In this document: in pieces, positions 5,266 to 8,605 of the stretch
Position numbering within the stretch: the first letter of the stretch is position 1
How the letters are laid out: every line of letters begins with the position of its first letter
NCBI GenBank assembly: GCA_029098085.1
Contig: JAQXNQ010000283.1
Location: 1 to 8,605, forward strand
Reading direction: 5' to 3'
Origin: Oscillospiraceae bacterium
Lineage (GTDB): Bacteria > Bacillota > Clostridia > Oscillospirales > Ruminococcaceae
Length of the DNA: 8,605 nt
Notes under the pieces: generated by a model
Told to the model about the DNA's origin: nothing
The model's input: only the letters and a program-made list of their open reading frames with translations
Databases searched by the model: none
Position numbers and translations under genes: made by a program

Positions 5266-6018
5266 TCATCGACGGTTTTCGCCGGGATTACCGGCATTCT
5301 CTGCTGCAGGTTCCCCTGCATATCCCCTTTCCACACAGCAGACGGTCACCGCACCCACTTCCAGTGCTCCGGACCGCAGCAGCGCCGCGGCGGCTTCCCG
5401 CAGCGTAGCGCCGGTCGTGAGCACATCGTCGCAGATCAAAACCCGCCTGCCCTCCACCAGCTTCGGATCCGCCGCATAGGCTCCCGCCAGGTTGTGCGCC
5501 CGCTCTCTGGCGTCCAACGTATGCTGCGCTTTGGTTTCTCTAATCTTTTTCAGAGCCGACGCAGCGGGCATGCCCAGTCTCTCCGCCATGGAGCGGCAAA
5601 GCAGTTCAGCCTGATTATAGCCCCTCCGGCGGCGCTTTTTCGCTGTCATGGGGATGGGCACAGCCAGATCCCATGTCCGTCCGCCCTCCCGCACCGCTTC
5701 TGCCATAAAGCCGCCCAGTCCAAGAGCAGCGCCGGGACGATGGCGGAATTTCAGACTCCGGACAGCCTCCTGAGCCAGCCCTTCATAGTAAAAACAGCAT
5801 CGGGTCATCTCCAGCGCCGGCACCGGGCCGCAGACGCAGGACTGCTTGCCGCAGCGGGGACAGGTCTTTGAGGCATCCACCGCCGCAAGACGGGGACGGC
5901 AATCGGAGCAGCAGCTTTCCTCCCGCAGCAGCGGCTGACCGCAGAACGGACAGCGGACAGGAAAGAAGGCGTCCTTCACCCGCTCCAGAAAACGGGAAAG
6001 CAGCGGTTTATTCTTCAT
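5266..6018 (-). CDS. comF: ComF family protein (zinc ribbon plus phosphoribosyltransferase fold)
   Basis: A 250-residue ComF-type protein; family members are needed for natural DNA uptake in several bacteria and bind single-strand DNA-processing partners. The N-terminus has a double zinc-ribbon: CPFC (23-26), CCSDC (36-40), CPRC (53-56) and CVC (61-63). The middle has KFRHRPG (90-96), RRRGYNQAELL (130-140) and the family pattern KAQHTLDARERAHNLAGAY (163-181). The PRPP-binding loop VLICDDVLTTGATL is at 193-206. The length is typical. The ATG at 6018 follows GGGAG by 7 bases and overlaps the end of recD2 by 11 bases, so the two are one transcript with coupled translation. No other competence gene is in the window, so competence of this organism is not implied. 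Confidence 0.93.
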   Translation of the reverse strand: MKNKPLLSRFLERVKDAFFPVRCPFCGQPLLREESCCSDCRPRLAAVDASKTCPRCGKQSCVCGPVPALEMTRCCFYYEGLAQEAVRSLKFRHRPGAALGLGGFMAEAVREGGRTWDLAVPIPMTAKKRRRRGYNQAELLCRSMAERLGMPAASALKKIRETKAQHTLDARERAHNLAGAYAADPKLVEGRRVLICDDVLTTGATLREAAAALLRSGALEVGAVTVCCVERGYAGEPAAENAGNPGENRR

Positions 6019-8239
6019 CCGGCTGCTCCCGTCCGGCTGTGCGGACCGCCTCGGTAAGGAAGTACTTCAGTCCGGTATAGCGCAGGGTTTTGACGTTGTT
6101 CTGCACCATCTGCATAACCCGGGAGGAGCTGCCCACAATGATCAGCAGCTTTTTGGCCCGGGTCACCGCCGTGTACAGCAGGTTCCGGAAATACAGCTTG
6201 TCAAAGCCCCCCAGTATGGGCAGAACGACGGCATCGTACTCGCTGCCCTGGCTTTTGTGCACCGTGACCGCGTAAGCCAGCTCCAGCTCCATGGTCATAT
6301 CAAAGGTATAGGTGCAGATGCGCTCGTCAAAGTCCAGCACCATGGTGGCAGTGGGCAGATCAATCGACCGGATGATGCCGATGTCTCCGTTATAAATGCC
6401 CATGCCCTTCTCGCCGTTTTTATCCCACTCGATATCGTAGTTGTTGCGGGTCTGGAGCACTTTGTCCCCTTCCCGGAAGGTGCAGAAGGTGCCCTTGTAT
6501 TCCCGGCGGCCGGGTGCTCTGGGATTCAGCGCCTGCTGCAGCGCGTCGTTGAGGGTGTACACGCCCAGGTCTCCCTTCCGCTGGGGCGTCAGCACCTGAA
6601 TATCGGTGATGGGCGAATAGCCGTAGGTGCGGGGAAGGCGTTCACTGACCAGCTCGGTGACCGTCTGGGCCACAGCGGAAGCGCTGGCCCGGCGCAGGAA
6701 GAAAAAGTCCCGGTCTTTGGCCGTCAGCTCCGGCGCCTCGCCCCGCACAATTTTATGGGCATTGGTGACGATCAGGCTCTCGGCCGCCTGCCGGAACACC
6801 TGCTTCAGCTCCACGGTGGGGATACAGCCCGAATCGATCAGGTCCCGCAGCACATTGCCCGCGCCCACCGACGGCAGCTGATCCGAATCTCCCACCAGAA
6901 TCAGCTTGCAGCCCATCCGGCAGCCCCGCAGCAGCGACTCAAAGAGCAGGGTGTCCACCATGGACATCTCGTCAATCACGACCACGTCCGCCTTCAGCGG
7001 ATTATTTTCGTCGTGGACGAATTTCAGCTGTTCCCGGGATCCGAAATCCACCTCCAGCAGCCGGTGAATGGTGCGGGCGTCCCGTCCGGTGACCTCGCTG
7101 ACCCGCTTGGCCGCACGGCCGGTGGGGGCGGCGATGGCGATGGAAAGGCCCTCCTGCTCCAGCAAATCAATGATGGCGTTGAGGGTCGTGGTCTTGCCGG
7201 TGCCGGGGCCGCCGGTGAGAATCAGAATGCTCTGGGCCAAGGCCTGCCGGATGGCCTCCCGCTGCAGGGATTCGTACCGGATGCCCTTCTGGGATTCCAC
7301 ATCCGCAATCATTCTGTCGATGTTCCGCTGAGGGAAAAACCGGTTCTGCAGCATCAGGGACAGCCGCAGGGCGATATAACGCTCCGCCATATAGTAGCTG
7401 GGCAGAAACAGATACTCCCGGTTGCGCTGAATGGAGAACAGCTCCTCGTCCTCCAGCCGCTGCTCCACATCCGCCTCCACCAGATCCTGTGAAACGCCCT
7501 GCAGCAGCCGGGACGCCAGCGAGGTGACCGTCTCCCGGCTGAGGCAGGTATGGCCGTTGCGCAGATTATGCCGCAGCACATGGGACACCGCGCCGAAAAT
7601 CCGCTTGCCGCTGTCCGGCGCTATGCCCAGGGCCAGGGCCAGATCGTCCGCTTTTTTGAAATCAGCGCCGATATCGTCTCCGCAGAGCAGATAGGGATTA
7701 TCCTTGATGACATCCACCGCAATGATGCCCCATTTTTTCCAGACCCGCACCGCTTCCGCCGGCGTGATGCCGTAAGCGGTCAGGAACATCATCACCGTCC
7801 GCATGCCGAACAGCTGCTGCAGCTCGGCCGTCAGCGCCTCCGCCTTTTTTGGGGAGATACCCCGCACCTCGCTGAGCCGGCCCGGGGTCTGCTCCAGAAT
7901 TTCCAGCGTGTCATCGCCGAACTGATCCACGATCCGCTCTGCCAGCACAGCGCCGATTCCCTTCACCGCACCGGAGGACAGAAACTTCCGGATGGCCACC
8001 GCTCCGGCGGGAAGGCTCCGCTCAAAGGCCAGCGCCTTGAACTGCCGCCCGAAGCGGGGATGGGAGCTGAAGCTTCCGGTGAGCCGCAGCTCTTCCCCTG
8101 CGGAAACGCCGTACAGCTCTCCCACCACGGGCAGGATCTCCTCGCCGGTATTCAGTTCAATCACCGCAAATCCCGTCTCGGGATTCACATAGGTCACATC
8201 GTCCACCACGCCGGAAACACAGACCACATCCTGCCGCAT
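6008..8239 (-). CDS. recD2: RecD2-type ATP-dependent DNA helicase
   Basis: A 743-residue SF1B helicase that unwinds DNA 5' to 3' and, in Bacillus and Deinococcus, protects replication forks and repairs damage without RecBC. The N-terminal extension typical of RecD2 has an OB-like start (DDVTYVNPETGFAVIEL) and helix-hairpin-helix segments (VKGIGAVLAERIV; LSEVRGISPKKAEAL). Helicase motifs follow: Walker A TGGPGTGKTTT near residue 343, motif II VIDEMSMVD near 423, LVGDSDQLPSVGAG (motif III), and YAVTVHKSQGSEYD and LYTAVTRAKK near the end. The start at 8239 is chosen because AGGAGG lies 6 bases upstream and the length then equals that of the family; the frame remains open to 8323 but those residues cross the metK terminator region. 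Its 3' end overlaps comF. No clear promoter precedes it, so some read-through from metK is possible. Confidence 0.95.
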   Translation of the reverse strand: MRQDVVCVSGVVDDVTYVNPETGFAVIELNTGEEILPVVGELYGVSAGEELRLTGSFSSHPRFGRQFKALAFERSLPAGAVAIRKFLSSGAVKGIGAVLAERIVDQFGDDTLEILEQTPGRLSEVRGISPKKAEALTAELQQLFGMRTVMMFLTAYGITPAEAVRVWKKWGIIAVDVIKDNPYLLCGDDIGADFKKADDLALALGIAPDSGKRIFGAVSHVLRHNLRNGHTCLSRETVTSLASRLLQGVSQDLVEADVEQRLEDEELFSIQRNREYLFLPSYYMAERYIALRLSLMLQNRFFPQRNIDRMIADVESQKGIRYESLQREAIRQALAQSILILTGGPGTGKTTTLNAIIDLLEQEGLSIAIAAPTGRAAKRVSEVTGRDARTIHRLLEVDFGSREQLKFVHDENNPLKADVVVIDEMSMVDTLLFESLLRGCRMGCKLILVGDSDQLPSVGAGNVLRDLIDSGCIPTVELKQVFRQAAESLIVTNAHKIVRGEAPELTAKDRDFFFLRRASASAVAQTVTELVSERLPRTYGYSPITDIQVLTPQRKGDLGVYTLNDALQQALNPRAPGRREYKGTFCTFREGDKVLQTRNNYDIEWDKNGEKGMGIYNGDIGIIRSIDLPTATMVLDFDERICTYTFDMTMELELAYAVTVHKSQGSEYDAVVLPILGGFDKLYFRNLLYTAVTRAKKLLIIVGSSSRVMQMVQNNVKTLRYTGLKYFLTEAVRTAGREQPDEE

Positions 8240-8245
8240 GAAAAG

Positions 8246-8251
8246 CCTCCT
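8246..8251 (-). promoter_or_regulatory. Ribosome binding site that fixes the recD2 start
   Basis: A perfect AGGAGG lies 6 bases before the ATG at 8239. It decides against the upstream in-frame ATG at 8323, which overlaps the metK stop and has no comparable site. Confidence 0.88.
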
Positions 8252-8278
8252 GCTCTGTCGAAAATAAAAGCCTATGGC

Positions 8279-8308
8279 AAAGGGGCGGGCCCCATCGGGA
8301 CCTGCCCC
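8279..8308 (-). terminator. GC-rich hairpin after metK, probable weak terminator
   Basis: On the minus strand GGGGC (8304-8308) pairs with GCCCC (8282-8286) and, past one A:C mismatch, GGTCCC (8297-8302) pairs with GGGGCC (8288-8293) around a 3-base loop. Only three Ts follow directly, with further T-rich bases after a gap, so termination may be partial and let recD2-comF be transcribed from metK. It lies 14 bases after the metK stop. Confidence 0.6.
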
Positions 8309-8322
8309 CTCACCTTTGTGCA

Positions 8323-8605
8323 TCAGCCCAGCTCGGCCACTGCCGCCTTCAGGGCTTCTACCCGGTCGGTCTTCTCCCAGCTGACGCCCAGATCCTCCCG
8401 GCCCATATGGCCGTACTTGGCCAGCTGCCGGTAGATGGGGCGGCGGAGATCCAGATCCCGGATGATGGCGGAGGGCCGCAGGTCGAAGACCTTCTCCACA
8501 GCCTTCTCGATCACCTCATTGGCCACCACACCGGTGCCGAAGGTATCCACCATGATGGAGACGGGCCGCGCCACGCCGATGGCATAGGCCAGCTCCACCT
8601 CACAT
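8323..8605 (-). CDS. metK: S-adenosylmethionine synthase, C-terminal end (partial)
   Basis: Only the last 93 codons are in the window; the gene continues past base 8605. MetK makes S-adenosylmethionine from methionine and ATP in the cytoplasm. The visible part begins CEVELAYAIGVARPVSIMVD, a near-invariant stretch of the family's C-terminal domain, followed by TFGTG, then FDLRPSAIIRDLDLRRPIYR, and GHMGREDLGVSWEKTDRVEAL, the typical ending. The apparent GTG start at 8598 is not real because the codons before it (Cys, Glu) match the family. A GC-rich hairpin follows the stop. Conserved and probably intact. Confidence 0.96.
   Translation of the reverse strand, partial: CEVELAYAIGVARPVSIMVDTFGTGVVANEVIEKAVEKVFDLRPSAIIRDLDLRRPIYRQLAKYGHMGREDLGVSWEKTDRVEALKAAVAELG

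Noticed and set aside
8239..8323. Longer recD2 start at 8323
   Set aside because: The extra 28 residues cross the hairpin after metK, lack a ribosome binding site and are not part of the family.
6257..8434. Long plus-strand open frames opposite recD2 and metK
   Set aside because: They are antisense to clear helicase and MetK motifs and have His/Gln/Gly-rich shadow composition with no ribosome binding site.

Overview
The window looks like a piece of a Gram-positive Clostridia genome, probably a moderately GC-rich gut Oscillospiraceae/Ruminococcaceae relative. That placement is an inference from the proteins, the strong AGGAGG-type ribosome binding sites and the gene order metK - recD2 - comF - mreB. 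No species marker is present.

Right half (about 4140-8605): ordinary core genome, all read on the minus strand. It holds the 3' end of metK (S-adenosylmethionine synthase), a weak terminator hairpin, then recD2 (SF1 helicase) overlapping comF (late competence/phosphoribosyltransferase-like) by 11 bases. A separate promoter follows for mreB (actin-like cell-shape protein), which starts with TTG. Between mreB and tRNA-Ser(CGA) lies a textbook sigma-70-type promoter embedded in a 16-bp inverted repeat. The tRNA gene encodes its own CCA and is followed by a strong intrinsic terminator.

Middle (about 3230-3870): a scar next to the tRNA 3' end. The plus strand carries only the last 48 codons of a tyrosine recombinase. 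It is butted, within a few bases, to the first ~29 codons of what looks like a different small protein. The minus strand carries the C-terminal ~70 codons of a protein resembling the end of ImmA/IrrE metallopeptidases. Fragmented genes, two hairpins and an integrase tail beside a tRNA suggest the edge of a decayed integrated element.

Left part (about 190-3230): a compact minus-strand operon, lower in GC by eye than the right half. It contains a PD-(D/E)XK-like nuclease-fold protein, a UmuC/DinB-type Y-family DNA polymerase broken by a one-base insertion, and a YolD-like protein, closed by a terminator. The likely theme is DNA damage tolerance. The polymerase and YolD pairing is known in Firmicutes; the tightly coupled nuclease-like gene upstream and the metallopeptidase-like remnant before it are the parts worth following up. 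Bases 1-191 hold nothing I can assign.
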